From: Anaerobranca californiensis DSM 14826
GTDB lineage: Bacteria; Bacillota; Proteinivoracia; Proteinivoracales; Proteinivoracaceae
Direction: 5' to 3'
NCBI RefSeq assembly: GCF_900142275.1
Contig: NZ_FRAI01000015.1
Coordinates: 1 to 54,594, forward strand
DNA length: 54,594 bases
Both the position numbers and the translations under genes were made by a program. The number at the start of each line of letters is the position of its first letter. Position 1 is the stretch's first letter. The notes under the pieces are model-generated. The model searched no databases, was not told the DNA's origin, and saw nothing but the letters and a program-made list of their open reading frames with translations. This document shows, one piece after another, positions 17,901-25,565 of this stretch.

Positions 17901-18433
17901 ACAATAGATCCTCGAATACTAAAATCTCCTTTTTTCTCCACAATTGTAGATCTAATATATCCAAGTTCTGTAAGTTTTTCTGCTATATCACTAAAAACAT
18001 AATCTTCATCACATTTAATGGTAAAGGAAGCTTCTAATAAAACTTCTTTACTAGGTAATATTTCTAATAAGTTTTGAATCTGTGTTACAACTACCGCTAA
18101 ATTTCCTTCAATTATTCCTTTTAAAGTTTCTATTCTTTGTAACTCTATGTCTTTACTTCTATAATCTACTTCCCCAGGTAAAAGGGGATTAGAAGGAAAT
18201 AGGCCTACTTTATCTTCACCTAAATAGGTTTTTAATTCATCCATTACCCTTTCAGAACTACTATGATTATTATTTATAAATAATATTTTAAGATCTGTAC
18301 TTTGGATTAAATTGGCAATTAAAAAACTCTTTTGAGCACCTGACAAACCATAAACTAGTGTTCTTTTCTTTTTTTTAATATTTTTTTCGATTTCTTTAAA
18401 TTCAGGTATACTTTTAAGCTCTGTATAATTCAT
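14963..18433 (-). CDS. mfd: Transcription-repair coupling factor
   Basis: Mfd displaces RNA polymerase stalled at DNA lesions and recruits UvrA. The 1156-residue protein has all domains in order: a UvrB-like N-terminal module to about residue 330, the CarD-like RNA polymerase interaction domain (DIGDYVVHINHGIGIFKGI) at about 480-580, and RecG-like helicase motors with Walker A CGDVGYGKTEVA and DEEQRFG box. The GRVGRS motif VI and the C-terminal TRCF domain follow. Length is normal. The ribosome binding site AAGGGGAG precedes the ATG. It sits between the small PrsW-like gene and the foldase gene. Confidence 0.98.
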   Translation of the reverse strand: MNYTELKSIPEFKEIEKNIKKKKRTLVYGLSGAQKSFLIANLIQSTDLKILFINNNHSSSERVMDELKTYLGEDKVGLFPSNPLLPGEVDYRSKDIELQRIETLKGIIEGNLAVVVTQIQNLLEILPSKEVLLEASFTIKCDEDYVFSDIAEKLTELGYIRSTIVEKKGDFSIRGSIVDIYSSVLSNPVRIEFFGDTVESIRYFDIASQRSKENIDEITIYPNTLNILNRERKNKLINVLNTLLLNSKDGKVKEKITRDLERIENNLIFENLGQYSSVIYDGGVSLLDLLEDYLIVLDEPPFIKTELEGWEKDYREGLKHLIEKGEVTNIPLYLESDKIIHKLKGKNLLYLCLLLRTLGPFPVDDTVSLPFRQAPVFAGNIELFLKEVEKLVQESYQVKIYYNNKETKENLIKEFTHRGIILGQGGNPGVYFNQGPLEEGFIFDKGKIACFVESQIYKRTRGKKGKGLQQGVNITDISHLDIGDYVVHINHGIGIFKGIITLEVAGGKRDYIHVQYAGNDKLYIPTDQLHLLQKYVGGEGKEPKIYSLSGNEWIKTTEKAKKSIKNMAENLLYLYAKRQNTQGFQFSPDNHWQSQFEGTFPYTETEDQLTAIKEIKRDMEQPKPMDRLLCGDVGYGKTEVAMRAAMKAVLDGKQVAVLVPTTILAQQHYKTFKERFIDFPVNIDVFSRFRTKKEIEEGLARLAAGVTDIAIGTHKLLQKNVVFKDLGLIIIDEEQRFGVAHKEKLKELKVGVDVLTLTATPIPRTLHMSMLGIRDLSVIETPPEDRFPVQTYVLEYSDDIITTAIRREIERGGQVYFLYNRVQKIEMMAARLQSLLPDARIAIAHGQMSENKLEKTMLEFLEGEHDILLSTTIIETGLDIPNVNTLIIYDADKFGLSQLYQLRGRVGRSNRIAYCYLTYQKDKVLTEVAQKRLQAIKEFTELGSGFKIAMRDLEIRGAGNILGVEQHGFIASIGFDLYCQLLEEAIAELKGEKKEEPLLDITLELPVDGFIPEKMMSKSLKMAFYRKISTANNLERLHEIEEELIDRFGELPIETTNLIDIARIKLMGQKLQVKSITAKSLGYLQKIGTKEYSVEIKFYPNTKITGKDLLEIYQNNLKLNFTAKGHNLIIELKKVEKSELLGEIEKLFHQIFAVVN

Positions 18434-18460
18434 ATACTAACTCCCCTTAGCCCTAAAGTG

Positions 18461-18484
18461 AAAAAACCTTGAGTTTTTTCAAGG
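18461..18484 (-). terminator. Terminator upstream of mfd
   Basis: CCTTGA, six-base loop, TCAAGG and then TTTTTT. The left arm includes the stop codon of the small membrane protein. Since mfd starts about 28 bases further on, mfd needs read-through or a promoter overlapping this point. Confidence 0.8.
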
Positions 18485-18886
18485 CCTATTATTTGTTAAA
18501 TTATTTACAATCCCTATAACTAAAGAATTATAGATGATATGGGCAAATATTCCAGATAGGATACTATAAAAAAGATTTTCTGTTAATGTAAATACTGTTA
18601 AAGTTAAATAACCAAAAGCTCCATGTCCAAGTATAGAAAAAATTGCAGGGTAGATACCCTTTTTCCCGCTATTTTTAACATCGATAATAGCTTCTACAAG
18701 TCCAAAAATTACGTGGGTTATTAAAATCTGAGCTATTAGGTATCCACCATAAGTTTTCAATATTTCTTCGATAATAGCTGCAGTTAATGTAGAATAATCA
18801 TGTAAATACTTATATAGAATATTATTTAAAATGTAAGAGAAAATCGTTATTATACCTATAACTAAAAATAGCTCTATGTAAACCAC
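18479..18886 (-). CDS. Small membrane protein, PrsW/CPBP-like
   Basis: A 135-residue membrane protein with four hydrophobic segments. It carries AAIIEEILKTYGG at about residues 37-49, FGLVEAI near 62, GHGAFGYL near 87 and HIIYNS near 115. The EExxK, Glu, His, His-x-x-x-N series in membrane segments recalls the PrsW/CPBP intramembrane metalloprotease superfamily, though the protein is shorter than usual members. It starts two bases after the CBS protein gene stop, so the pair is likely co-translated. The assignment comes from motif spacing only; function and substrate are unknown. Confidence 0.6.
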   Translation of the reverse strand: MVYIELFLVIGIITIFSYILNNILYKYLHDYSTLTAAIIEEILKTYGGYLIAQILITHVIFGLVEAIIDVKNSGKKGIYPAIFSILGHGAFGYLTLTVFTLTENLFYSILSGIFAHIIYNSLVIGIVNNLTNNRP

Positions 18887-18888
18887 CT

Positions 18889-19335
18889 CTATTTTTCAAT
18901 TACCCTAGATATGTCCCCTTTTGTTATTATACCAACTAAATATCCACTTTCATTCACTACTGGTAAACGACCAATGTTATTTTCATATAAAACCTGCATA
19001 GCTTCTTTGATAGAAGCATTTTCCTGGATAGTTATAGGATTAGATATCATAACAGATATCACTGGTAAATCAGCACTATCTGCTAATTCTGATATAAAAC
19101 GCTGAGGGTTACGTAAATTTAATAAACTGCCAAGTAAAAGATCGTTATCTAGACTTATTTGCTCTTTAGGTTTATAAACCTCTTTATCAGTAATTATCCC
19201 TATTAATGTTCCTCTATCATCAACGACAGGAAAACCGCCCACCCCATGGACTGCTAATAAATAAGCCACATCTCTAAGGGTAGCCTTAGAATTTACAGTA
19301 TAAACCTCTTTAGTCATCACATCTTTTACTAGCAA
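18889..19335 (-). CDS. Two-CBS-domain protein
   Basis: A 148-residue protein made only of two CBS domains. The first (MLVKDVMTKEVYTVNSKATL, residues 1-55) and the second (VISVMISNPITIQENASI to the end) each end in the GRLPVVNESGYLVGIITKGDI type of block. Such modules form a Bateman fold that binds adenosine nucleotides and senses energy state. It lies between pth and mfd and directly upstream of the PrsW-like gene, so it may regulate that protein. No effector can be named from sequence. Confidence 0.85.
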   Translation of the reverse strand: MLVKDVMTKEVYTVNSKATLRDVAYLLAVHGVGGFPVVDDRGTLIGIITDKEVYKPKEQISLDNDLLLGSLLNLRNPQRFISELADSADLPVISVMISNPITIQENASIKEAMQVLYENNIGRLPVVNESGYLVGIITKGDISRVIEK

Positions 19336-19433
19336 TCTTAACCCCCCCTTTGTTAATTTTGATTATTTCTATATTATATTCGCTGCCATTTGTATTTTTC
19401 CTTTTATTTTAAATTTTTTATAATCATACTTAT

Positions 19434-20000
19434 TTATTTTTTATTGTATTTATTCATTATTTGTTGTAAAGTGGAACCATTAATAAATAGTTCCAGTGCT
19501 TCACTTGCTTTATCAATGGTTTCTGTTATTAAAGGAATTTGTTCTTTGGGAAAATCGCTTAAAACATAATCAGATATATTTTGAAAATCTGGTTTAGAAA
19601 TTCCCATTCTTAAGCGGGGAATTTCTTGTGTTCCTAGTTTTTCTATTATAGAGGCCATACCTTTTTGTCCTCCAGCACTGCCTTTTAATCTTATTCTAAA
19701 TTTTCCTGTTTCTAAATCCAGATCATCATAAACTACTATTATGTTATCAAAACTTATTTTATAATAGTCCACCACTAATTTTACAGAGTTTCCACTTAAG
19801 TTCATATAAGTTAAAGGCTTTAACAAAATTGTTTTACTTTGTGCTGTTTTTACTTCTGCCATTTCTCCATTGAATTTAGCCTCTTTCTTAAATTTAACAT
19901 TTATTTTTTCCCCTAAGCGATCTAATACCATAAAACCAATATTATGTCGATTAAATTGATATTTACTGCCAGGATTACCTAGCCCCACAATTAGTCTCAA
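19434..20000 (-). CDS. pth: Peptidyl-tRNA hydrolase
   Basis: Pth frees tRNA from peptidyl-tRNA dropped off ribosomes. The 188-residue protein starts with RLIVGLGNPGSKYQFNRHN, where the catalytic His is the H of RHNIG, and carries YDDLDLETGKFR and GSAGGQKGMASI. A longer open frame extends to 20069, but the first conserved residue follows a TTG at 20000 with AAGGGAGAGAG upstream, and this gives the normal length. It follows ctc as in Bacillus (spoVC). A terminator lies between ctc and pth, so read-through or a local promoter is needed. Confidence 0.96.
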   Translation of the reverse strand: MRLIVGLGNPGSKYQFNRHNIGFMVLDRLGEKINVKFKKEAKFNGEMAEVKTAQSKTILLKPLTYMNLSGNSVKLVVDYYKISFDNIIVVYDDLDLETGKFRIRLKGSAGGQKGMASIIEKLGTQEIPRLRMGISKPDFQNISDYVLSDFPKEQIPLITETIDKASEALELFINGSTLQQIMNKYNKK

Positions 20001-20046
20001 AAATCTCTCTCCCTTCTTAATAAAACTTACTAAAGGACACTGGTTA

Positions 20047-20072
20047 AAAAAGTGACGCTTACGCGTCACTTT
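20047..20072 (-). terminator. Terminator after ctc
   Basis: AAAAGTGACGC, loop TTAC, GCGTCACTTTT followed by TT. It begins at the ctc stop codon and precedes pth by about 46 bases. Confidence 0.88.
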
Positions 20073-20662
20073 TAAGTAAGGTCACCACCGGAAACCTCAG
20101 GTTCCATTTCCAAATAACCGGTATTAGCCACTAAAGATAATACTACTTCATTTTTTGGAGTATAAACTTCGATTCCTGGTGGAAAAGCTATTTGACCAAC
20201 TGAAATAACAGTCCCTGCCGTTAAATGAGAAACATCCAATTCAATTTGTTTTGGTATTTCATAAGGTAGGCCTCTAACTTCAATTCCCCTTTTTTCTAAT
20301 TGAATAATGGCAGTTTTTTTGGCAATTTCATCACCGACCAACTTGATAGGAACCTCTTTATTTATCCGTTGATCTGAATAAACCTTTTGAAAATCTACAT
20401 GAATAATATTCCCTGTAACTAAATCCCTTTGAATTTCTTTAATAATAGCACTGTGATTTTCATTATTTATTATAACACTTATTACAGAGCCGTAAGCTCC
20501 TTTTTTAAGGGCTTCCACAAATTCACCATAAGGCACAGTTACTAATAAATTTGGTAAATCCTTTCCATAGATAACCCCAGGTATAAAACCCTGACGGCGA
20601 AGTCTATTTTTCTCACTTTTTTTTATTCCTTCCCGTCTATTAACAGTTAAACTTATCGACAC
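20072..20662 (-). CDS. ctc: 50S ribosomal protein L25/general stress protein Ctc
   Basis: A 196-residue member of the bL25/CTC family. The N-terminal 5S-rRNA-binding beta barrel (SLTVNRREGIKKSEKNRLRRQGFIPGVIYG) is followed by the longer TL5-like C-terminal domain (VPIKLVGDEIAKK, EVRGLPYEIPKQIELDVSHL). The start is GTG with AAGGAGGG eight bases upstream. A nested hairpin in the leader encloses that site. Gene order glmU-prs-ctc-pth is as in Bacillus, where ctc is also partly under sigma-B control; no sigma-B promoter is visible here. Confidence 0.95.
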   Translation of the reverse strand: MSISLTVNRREGIKKSEKNRLRRQGFIPGVIYGKDLPNLLVTVPYGEFVEALKKGAYGSVISVIINNENHSAIIKEIQRDLVTGNIIHVDFQKVYSDQRINKEVPIKLVGDEIAKKTAIIQLEKRGIEVRGLPYEIPKQIELDVSHLTAGTVISVGQIAFPPGIEVYTPKNEVVLSLVANTGYLEMEPEVSGGDLT

Positions 20663-20663
20663 A

Positions 20664-20703
20664 GGTATACCCTCCTTAGAAAGTTTTTCTAAGTTAGTAT
20701 ACC
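20664..20703 (-). promoter_or_regulatory. Nested leader hairpin around the ctc ribosome binding site
   Basis: On the minus strand, GGTATAC pairs with GTATACC (7 bp, 20703-20697 with 20670-20664). Inside it CTTAGAAA pairs with TTTCTAAG (8 bp, three-base loop). The Shine-Dalgarno AAGGAGG lies in the internal loop and inner stem, one base from the start codon after the outer stem. It could limit translation of L25, but this is inferred. Confidence 0.6.
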
Positions 20704-20724
20704 CATTTTTATCTTAATTAAACG

Positions 20725-21672
20725 TTAATTAAATAATTCACTTATCGATAAATCTTCATGTATTCTGACTATTGCATCGGCGAATAGTTCAGCTAAGGAT
20801 AACTGGGTAATTTTTTCTATTTTTTTATCTTCACTTAAAGCAATAGAGTCGGTAACTACCACTTCTTGGAGAGGAGATTTCTCTAACCTTTCAATAGCTG
20901 GTCCTGAAAACACCGGATGGGTGCAACATGCAGTTACTGACTTAGCTCCCCTTTCTAGTAAAGCAGCAGCACCTTGAGAGATAGTTCCTGCTGTATCAAT
21001 AATATCATCAACCATAATGACATCCTTATCCTTAATATCACCTATAATGTTAAGGATTTCAGATACATTAGGTTTAGGTCTCCGTTTATCCATGATCGCT
21101 AAAGGTACCCTCAGTCTTTCTGCTAAATCTCTAGCCCTAGTAACGCCACCCATATCAGGTGAAACTACTACTGTATTTTCCAGATTCCGTTTTTTATAAT
21201 ACTCTGCCAACAATGGAACGGCCGTTAAGTGATCTACAGGTATATCATAAAAACCTTGAATAGCGGGGGCATGTAAATCTAAAGTTAATACCCTATCCGC
21301 CCCTGCAACGGTAATTAAGTTTGCCACTAATTTAGCAGTAATAGGGTCTCTAGCTTTTGCCTTTCTCTCTTGTCTTGCATAACCATAGTAAGGGATTACT
21401 GCAGTTATTCTCCGGGCAGAAGCCCTTCTACAGGCATCAATCATAATAAGTAATTCCATTAAGTTATCGTTGGCAGGAGCATTGGTCGATTGGATGATAA
21501 ATACATCGGCACCCCTTACACTTTCACCGATCCGTACAGTTATTTCTCCATCGCTAAATCTAACTACTTCTCCATCCCCTAATTTACAACCAACTTTTTC
21601 TGCAATAGCCTGTGCTAGTTCTTTATTAGCTGTACAAGAAAAGATTTTTAATTTTTTGTCGTGATAAACCAT
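20725..21672 (-). CDS. prs: Ribose-phosphate pyrophosphokinase (PRPP synthetase)
   Basis: This enzyme makes PRPP from ribose 5-phosphate and ATP for nucleotide, histidine and tryptophan synthesis. The 315-residue protein shows the class I motifs: [16 protein letters not shown], the flexible loop [20 protein letters not shown] and the PRPP-binding [10 protein letters not shown]. The apparent longer frame starts at 21702. The ATG at 21672 has AGGAGG with seven bases of spacing and gives the normal length. It starts 11 bases after the glmU stop, and ctc follows 62 bases later, so the three are likely an operon. Confidence 0.98.
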   Translation of the reverse strand: MVYHDKKLKIFSCTANKELAQAIAEKVGCKLGDGEVVRFSDGEITVRIGESVRGADVFIIQSTNAPANDNLMELLIMIDACRRASARRITAVIPYYGYARQERKAKARDPITAKLVANLITVAGADRVLTLDLHAPAIQGFYDIPVDHLTAVPLLAEYYKKRNLENTVVVSPDMGGVTRARDLAERLRVPLAIMDKRRPKPNVSEILNIIGDIKDKDVIMVDDIIDTAGTISQGAAALLERGAKSVTACCTHPVFSGPAIERLEKSPLQEVVVTDSIALSEDKKIEKITQLSLAELFADAIVRIHEDLSISELFN

Positions 21673-21683
21673 GTATTTTCCTC

Positions 21684-23048
21684 CTAAACCTTTTTTTTCC
21701 AACCTTTTTTGATTGTTTGTCTACTTCTTGCGATTGCTAAACTATATTCTGGTACATCTTCTGTTATTGTAGAACCTGCCGCTATAAATGAACCTTCCCT
21801 TAAAGTTACAGGAGCTACTAAATTACTATTGCTTCCAACAAAAACATCAGATTCTATTACTGTTTTGTGTTTATTTTTCCCATCAAAGTTAACTGTTATA
21901 GTTCCACAGCCAATATTAACATTCTTTCCTATCACAGCATCTCCTAGGTAAGCTAAATGGGCAGCTTTAGAATTTTCACCTATAACAGTATTTTTTAATT
22001 CTACAAAGTTCCCTATTCTAACATGATTATCTACCTTAGTATTTGGCCTAATATATGCAAAGGGACCTACAGAAACATTGTTAGCTATCTCACTATTTTG
22101 AACAACAGAATAAATTATTTCTGTATTTTCCCCAATTTTAGATTCAACAATTTTTGTGTTTGGTCCAATAACCGTCCCTTTACCTATTTCTGTATGTCCT
22201 TCTATAAAGGTCATAGGATAAATGACAACATCCCTTTGAATTTTCGCTTTTGTACTGATATATGTATTTAGAGGATCAATAATAGTAACACCATTTAGCA
22301 TGTGTTCTTTGTTAATTCGCAATTTAAGGATTTGCTCTGCTTCATAAAGCTTTATTCTATCATTAATACCTGCCATCTCTTGGGGATTATCCATAATTTG
22401 TGCCCCTATTTTTTCCCCTCTGTCTAGTAATAATTGCAAAACATCGGGTAAGTAATACTCTCCTTGTGCATTACTATTTTTTACTTTAGGTAAAAGTTCA
22501 AATAATAAACCTACATTAAAAACAAAAATTCCTGTATTAACTTCTTTAATTTTTTTCTGTTCTAAAGAAGCATCTTTTTCTTCAACTATAGAGATCACTT
22601 CATTGTTTTCATTTCGAATAATCCTACCATAACCAGTAGGATCCCCTTGTATTGCCGTTAATACAGTACAAGAAAAATTATTTTGTTGGTGATATTTTAT
22701 AAATTTTTGTAAAGTATTAGTAGTTAAAAGGGGAGTATCACCACACAAAACTAGTACATCTTCATCACTACAATTAACAAAAAAATCCTTAGCTTGTAAA
22801 ACTGCATGTCCTGTTCCTAATTGTTCCCTTTGTTCCGCAAAAAAACTCTTATCTTTATACAACTCATAAATTTTTTCTTTCTGATGACCCACAATTGTAA
22901 CTACTTTTTCTATATGTAAAGGCTCTAATGCATCATAGATATACTCTAACATAGGTTTATCCAAAAGCTTATGTAAAACCTTAATAGTATCACTCTTCAT
23001 TCTAGTTCCTTTACCAGCAGCTAATATAATGGCATTTAGCTTTTTCAC
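21684..23048 (-). CDS. glmU: Bifunctional UDP-GlcNAc pyrophosphorylase/GlcN-1-P acetyltransferase
   Basis: GlmU makes UDP-N-acetylglucosamine for peptidoglycan. The N-terminal uridylyltransferase has [14 protein letters not shown] and [11 protein letters not shown]. From about residue 250 the protein becomes a left-handed beta helix with hexapeptide repeats ([19 protein letters not shown]) and the acetyltransferase motif [10 protein letters not shown]. The start is GTG at 23048 with GGAGGG upstream, not the first ATG of the open frame at 23075. The 454 residues are near the usual 459. Order spoVG-glmU-prs-ctc-pth is conserved with Bacillus. Confidence 0.98.
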   Translation of the reverse strand: MKKLNAIILAAGKGTRMKSDTIKVLHKLLDKPMLEYIYDALEPLHIEKVVTIVGHQKEKIYELYKDKSFFAEQREQLGTGHAVLQAKDFFVNCSDEDVLVLCGDTPLLTTNTLQKFIKYHQQNNFSCTVLTAIQGDPTGYGRIIRNENNEVISIVEEKDASLEQKKIKEVNTGIFVFNVGLLFELLPKVKNSNAQGEYYLPDVLQLLLDRGEKIGAQIMDNPQEMAGINDRIKLYEAEQILKLRINKEHMLNGVTIIDPLNTYISTKAKIQRDVVIYPMTFIEGHTEIGKGTVIGPNTKIVESKIGENTEIIYSVVQNSEIANNVSVGPFAYIRPNTKVDNHVRIGNFVELKNTVIGENSKAAHLAYLGDAVIGKNVNIGCGTITVNFDGKNKHKTVIESDVFVGSNSNLVAPVTLREGSFIAAGSTITEDVPEYSLAIARSRQTIKKGWKKKV

Positions 23049-23117
23049 TAAAATCCCTCCAAAACAATCGTTCAAATAAAATATACCTTATTAAATGTCT
23101 AAGGTCAAGTAAAGGTT

Positions 23118-23155
23118 CAAAAACTAAGGAGCAAGCTTAACTTGCCCCTTAGTTT
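23118..23155 (-). terminator. Terminator of spoVG
   Basis: AAAACTAAGGGGCAAG and CTTGCTCCTTAGTTTT, with one mismatch and a short loop, start within the last codons of spoVG and include its TAA. A T run follows. Confidence 0.88.
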
Positions 23156-23424
23156 TGTTGTGGTTGGTTTTCAATAAATGAATGATAAGCCTTTAAAACA
23201 GCTTCTTGAATCATGGCTCTGACATTAGAAGTAATTGGATGGGCGATATCTCTGTGCTCTCCATCAGTGCCTTTTCTACTAGGCATTGCCACAAAAAAGC
23301 CATTTGCTCCTTCAACTACCCTAATATCATGAACTACAAATTCATTATCAAAAGTTACTGAAACAATGGCCCTCATCTTCCCGTCTTTATTGACTCTTCT
23401 TACCCTTACATCTGTAATTTGCAA
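23149..23424 (-). CDS. spoVG: Septation/stage V sporulation regulator SpoVG
   Basis: A 91-residue member of the SpoVG family, known to bind nucleic acids and to affect septation and sporulation. The motif [31 protein letters not shown] is split over the first 38 residues and the [11 protein letters not shown] block follows; both are diagnostic. The start is TTG at 23424 with GGTGA upstream. A strong sigma-H promoter match lies 47-75 bases upstream, as in Bacillus spoVG. The gene ends inside its own terminator and is a single transcript before glmU. Confidence 0.97.
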   Translation of the reverse strand: MQITDVRVRRVNKDGKMRAIVSVTFDNEFVVHDIRVVEGANGFFVAMPSRKGTDGEHRDIAHPITSNVRAMIQEAVLKAYHSFIENQPQQN

Positions 23425-23454
23425 AATAGTTCACCAGCCTTTATAAATTTTTGA

Positions 23455-23486
23455 ATATAATGTAATCTTATTATTCTACATTATAT
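23455..23486 (-). repeat. 10-bp inverted repeat over the spoVG promoter
   Basis: ATATAATGTA and TACATTATAT are perfect arms separated by 12 bases. They overlap the -10 region of the sigma-H promoter and the transcription start. This may be an operator (for example for an AbrB-type regulator, given abrB in the window) or a 5' RNA stem. Confidence 0.5.
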
Positions 23487-23499
23487 CTCAAATTCCTTC
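23471..23499 (-). promoter_or_regulatory. Sigma-H promoter of spoVG
   Basis: GAAGGAATT (23499-23491), 11 bases, GTAGAATAA (23479-23471). Both elements match the sigma-H consensus (RnAGGAwWW and RnnGAATww) at every position and the spacing is right. spoVG is the standard sigma-H target in Bacillus. Confidence 0.8.
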
Positions 23500-23522
23500 T
23501 TATAAAACAATAATTTTTATAT

Positions 23523-24734
23523 TTATTCTGAAATTTTGCAATCATAATTCAAGGATTTTAACTTTTCTAAGATCTTTTTGCCGTGATTTAAATCCCTAGT
23601 TTCTAAAGTTAAATTTACTTTAGCATGTTTTATAGGGATATGAGGACTTAATCTATCATGATTAACTGCAATTACATTAGCTTCATTAGCTGCAATAACC
23701 TCTAGCAATTTTTGTAATTGACCAGGACAATCCTGTAAAACTACTTCAATAAAAGTTTTCCTCCCTGCTTTTACCATACCCCTCTCAATCAGAGTAGAAA
23801 TAGTTGTGGGATCAATATTACCTCCACTTAATACAGTAACTGTTTCTCCCTTTATATCTGGAACCTTTGAGTAAATTAGTGATGCTACAGTTGTAGCTCC
23901 AGCACCTTCCACTACAGTTTTACTTCTTTCTAATAATAAAAGGATAGCCCTAGAAATTTCTTCTTCTTCCACTGTTACAATATCATCTATATAATTTTTA
24001 ATAATACTATAAGTTAACTCTCCAGGTTTTTTTACAGCTATACCATCTGCAATGGTATTTACATGGGCAGTGGCAGATAATAATCCTGATTTTATCGATT
24101 GAACCATGGCAGCAGCCCCACTAGCTTGTACTCCAATAACTCGTACATTAGGGTTTGATTCTTTTATAGCCAATAATACCCCTGCCATCAAACCGCCGCC
24201 ACCAATGGGAACTATAACATTTTTTACACTGGGAAGTTGTTCTAATATTTCTAAACCTATGGTCCCTTGTCCGGCAATTACCTGTGGATCATCAAAGGCA
24301 TGAACATAGGTTAAATTCTCCTTTTCAGCAAGGTAGATAGCGTAATTATAACAATCATCATAAGTATTTCCTTCTAAAATTACTTCTGCTCCGTAACCTT
24401 CTGTTGCAGAAATTTTTGTAATAGGAGCTCCTTTAGGCATTAATATTTTAGCCTTGATACCTAATCTGGTAGCAGCGAAGGCTACCCCTTGGGCATGGTT
24501 TCCTGCCGATGCTGCAATAACCCCTTTTGTTTTTCCCTCTTCCCATAAGTTTATAATTTTGTTGGCAGCCCCCCTTAATTTGAAAGACCCCGTTTTCTGT
24601 AAGTTTTCATATTTAAAATAAACGGGTTGACCAATCATTTCTGTTATAGTATGGGATTTTTCTAAAGGTGTTTTTCTTATAAATCCTTTTATATTCCTTT
24701 CTGCCCTTTGGATATCTTGTAAAGTTAATTTCAC
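23523..24734 (-). CDS. ilvA: Threonine ammonia-lyase with C-terminal ACT domain
   Basis: This PLP enzyme deaminates threonine to 2-oxobutanoate, for isoleucine synthesis or threonine breakdown. The 403-residue protein has the PLP-lysine motif ENLQKTGSFKLRGAANKI, the Gly-rich phosphate loop VIVPIGGGGLMAGV, and a C-terminal ACT domain at about 330-403 (TFIEVVLQDCPGQLQKLL). Length and one ACT domain fit the TdcB/biodegradative-like group (about 400 residues) as well as IlvA1, so the symbol is tentative. It starts two bases after the purR stop, so it is likely co-expressed, in the place of yabJ (ridA) in Bacillus. Confidence 0.93.
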   Translation of the reverse strand: MKLTLQDIQRAERNIKGFIRKTPLEKSHTITEMIGQPVYFKYENLQKTGSFKLRGAANKIINLWEEGKTKGVIAASAGNHAQGVAFAATRLGIKAKILMPKGAPITKISATEGYGAEVILEGNTYDDCYNYAIYLAEKENLTYVHAFDDPQVIAGQGTIGLEILEQLPSVKNVIVPIGGGGLMAGVLLAIKESNPNVRVIGVQASGAAAMVQSIKSGLLSATAHVNTIADGIAVKKPGELTYSIIKNYIDDIVTVEEEEISRAILLLLERSKTVVEGAGATTVASLIYSKVPDIKGETVTVLSGGNIDPTTISTLIERGMVKAGRKTFIEVVLQDCPGQLQKLLEVIAANEANVIAVNHDRLSPHIPIKHAKVNLTLETRDLNHGKKILEKLKSLNYDCKISE

Positions 24735-24735
24735 T

Positions 24736-25548
24736 TTATTTACCTCCTATTTCTATTTCTACTTCCCCTGTTATTTCATTGACCTTTTTTAGTTTAAGTA
24801 GTGAAAAATAATTATCCACCATCTTTTGTTGAGGGATTTCTGTATCTATTACCACTCCAATTCCTGCAATTATACAGTTAAATTCTTTCGTCAATTCGTA
24901 TAAACCTTTAGCTGAGCCCCCTGCCTTCATAAAATCATCGATAATTAAAACCCTTTTCCCTGGCTGCATACTCCTTTTATTTAAGGACATGCTTTGAATT
25001 CTTCTTGTAGAACCAGTAACATAATTGATGGTAACAACTGCCCCTTCAGTAACTTTGCTTTCCCTTCTTGCCACAACTACTTCAGAATTTAAGTAATTGG
25101 CCGTTGCCATAGCAATAGGTATCCCTTTTGTTTCCATTGTTAAAACATAATCGATTTTTTCATCTACATACCTTGATGCAAAAATTAACCCTAAATAGTT
25201 AGTTATCTTAGGATTAAAAATTAAGTCTGAATAATAAAGATAACCTCCTGGTAAAATCCTTTCCTTTGATTGCAATTTGTTTTTTAAATTTTCCAAAAAA
25301 AGTTGTGACTCTGATTTACTAATCGATGGTTTAAAGTAAGCTCCTCCACTTGCCCCTATATTGCTAACAATCATTCCTAAACCTTGCTCTTGAAAGGACT
25401 TATTTAGTTTTTGTAAATCTTCACTGACACTAGATTTTGCCACATCAAATTTTTCACAAAAATAATTCAAGGAAAAACTTTTATTGGCATAAAATAAGAA
25501 TTCCATTACCATCATAGCAATCCGCTGAGAACGCTTAAATTTTGACAT
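24736..25548 (-). CDS. purR: Purine operon repressor PurR
   Basis: A Gram-positive PurR of 270 residues. It joins an N-terminal winged-helix DNA-binding domain (KFKRSQRIAMMVMEFLFYAN and FDVAKSSVSEDLQKLNKSF) to a phosphoribosyltransferase-like domain. Its PRPP-binding motif VLIIDDFMKAGGSAKGL is where PRPP relieves repression of purine genes. It is enzymatically inactive in its family. It has its normal position near ispE and spoVG. Nothing in the upstream 17 bases suggests a separate promoter, so it is in one transcript with the nucleotidyltransferase gene. Confidence 0.97.
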   Translation of the reverse strand: MSKFKRSQRIAMMVMEFLFYANKSFSLNYFCEKFDVAKSSVSEDLQKLNKSFQEQGLGMIVSNIGASGGAYFKPSISKSESQLFLENLKNKLQSKERILPGGYLYYSDLIFNPKITNYLGLIFASRYVDEKIDYVLTMETKGIPIAMATANYLNSEVVVARRESKVTEGAVVTINYVTGSTRRIQSMSLNKRSMQPGKRVLIIDDFMKAGGSAKGLYELTKEFNCIIAGIGVVIDTEIPQQKMVDNYFSLLKLKKVNEITGEVEIEIGGK

Positions 25549-25565
25549 TTTATCCTCCCGGAAAA

